A DNA stretch of 64,000 bases from Pseudomonas libanensis (GTDB lineage: Bacteria; Pseudomonadota; Gammaproteobacteria; Pseudomonadales; Pseudomonadaceae), in NCBI RefSeq assembly GCF_001439685.1, contig NZ_JYLH01000004.1, positions 186,001 to 250,000 on the forward strand. Reading direction: 5' to 3'. This document shows, piece by piece, positions 63,533 to 64,000 of the stretch. The notes beneath the pieces were generated by a model. The model saw only the letters and a list, made by a program, of their open reading frames with translations. It had not been told where the DNA came from and did not search any database. Position 1 is the first letter of the stretch. Each line of letters opens with the position of its first letter. The position numbers were made by a program, and so were the translations under genes.

Positions 63533-63889
63533 ATGACCACCTTGAACCAAGCCCACTGCGAAGCCTGCCGCGCCGATGCCCCGCAAGTCAGCGATGAAGA
63601 ACTGCCGGTGCTGCTCAAGCAGATCCCCGACTGGAACATCGAAGTGCGCGACGGCGTCATGCAGTTGGAAAAGGTTTTCCTGTTCAAGAACTTCAAATTT
63701 GCCCTGGCCTTCACCAACGCCATGGGTGAAATCTCCGAGGCCGAAGGCCATCACCCTGGCCTGCTCACCGAATGGGGCAAAGTCACCGTGACCTGGTGGA
63801 GCCACTCCATCAAGGGCCTGCACCGCAACGATTTCATCATGGCCGCACGCACCGACGAAGTGGCCAAGACCGCCGAGGGCCGCAAATAA
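63533..63889 (+). CDS. phhB: Pterin-4a-carbinolamine dehydratase PhhB
   Basis: The 118-residue protein has the family core ([60 protein letters not shown]) with the catalytic histidines in EGHHP and HSIKGLH. It dehydrates the pterin product of PhhA. Its stop overlaps the next start (TAATG). Confidence 0.96.
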   Translation: MTTLNQAHCEACRADAPQVSDEELPVLLKQIPDWNIEVRDGVMQLEKVFLFKNFKFALAFTNAMGEISEAEGHHPGLLTEWGKVTVTWWSHSIKGLHRNDFIMAARTDEVAKTAEGRK

Positions 63890-64000
63890 TGCACTTCGAC
63901 GCCATTGGCCGCGTGCCCGGCGACCCGATCCTCGGGCTGATGGACCTGTATGCCCAGGACGCCAACCCGGACAAATTCGACCTGGGCGTGGGCGTCTATA
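63889..64000 (+). CDS. phhC: Aromatic amino acid aminotransferase, N-terminal part (PhhC/TyrB-like)
   Basis: The first 37 codons ([20 protein letters not shown], then NPDKFDLGVGVY) match the N-terminus of class-I aspartate/aromatic aminotransferases, with the conserved L-GVGVY. The gene continues past the right edge. It is coupled to phhB by a one-base overlap, and in Pseudomonas phhC transaminates tyrosine to 4-hydroxyphenylpyruvate. Confidence 0.9.
   Translation, partial: MHFDAIGRVPGDPILGLMDLYAQDANPDKFDLGVGVY

Overview
The window is high-GC gammaproteobacterial DNA that reads as a fluorescent Pseudomonas (P. fluorescens/protegens-type) chromosome. The reasons are the FleQ/FleSR flagellar hierarchy, the FlhF-FleN-FliA block, the cheYZAB-motCD-parC-parP-cheW operon order, the HptB/HsbR/HsbA switch, the phhRABC locus, and many REP elements with the core GTGGGAGCTGGCTTGCCTGC. 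No tRNA, rRNA, CRISPR or IS transposase was seen.

Layout. Positions 1-3197 (+) hold the end of an acyclic-terpene (citronellol/geraniol, atu-type) catabolic operon: acyl-CoA dehydrogenase, hydratase and biotin-containing carboxylase subunit. Positions 3273-5015 carry a DEDDh exonuclease, the nucleoside phosphorylase PpnP and a MOSC protein. Positions 5054-9653 hold a CheV, an HPt-like protein without a phosphorylatable histidine, a NarX/DesK-type sensor kinase with its LuxR-type regulator, and a YegS-type lipid kinase. A 775-base repeat-rich gap follows.

Positions 10429-59996, all on the minus strand, form one near-continuous motility superlocus. Read in the direction of transcription (high to low coordinate) the blocks are: flgFGHIJKL; a FabH-like synthase; fliC-flaG-fliD-fliS-fliT; fleQ; fleSR; fliEFGHIJ; hsbA-hsbR-hptB; fliK; fliLMNOPQR-flhB; three cold-shock-like genes; flhA-flhF-fleN-fliA; cheY-cheZ-cheA-cheB-motC-motD-parC-parP-cheW-DUF2802. 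Good sigma-54 (GG-N10-GC) promoters precede flgF, fleS, fliE, fliK, fliL and flhA, and a FliA (sigma-28) promoter precedes fliC. This matches the known FleQ -> FleSR -> FliA cascade. The flgBCDE, flgA, flgM and motAB genes are not in the window.

Positions 59997-60821 are a second repeat-rich gap. It contains an inverted copy of the roughly 310-320 bp element found at 9824-10146, so the motility superlocus lies between two inverted repeats. Positions 60822-64000 are the phenylalanine catabolic locus: divergent phhR, then phhA, phhB and the start of an aromatic aminotransferase.

The most unusual part is 24.68-26.0 kb, between flhB and flhA. Three cold-shock-domain genes, two of them non-canonical, each have the same 16-bp palindrome (CTGTCAA-N2-TTGACAG) 64-87 bases upstream of the start codon. 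The palindrome has the CT-N12-AG geometry of a LuxR-family (lux-box) operator. One gene encodes a divergent cold-shock domain read in frame into a canonical CspA that has its own internal ribosome binding site. Another encodes a 58-residue truncated cold-shock domain with a Lys/Arg/Pro-rich tail. Other points of interest are four repeats of a D-EFE-LLD-LHGKG motif in the CheA linker, an inverted duplication around the flhA start, the HPt-like pseudo-domain protein next to cheV, and a lone FabH-like synthase beside the flagellin gene.
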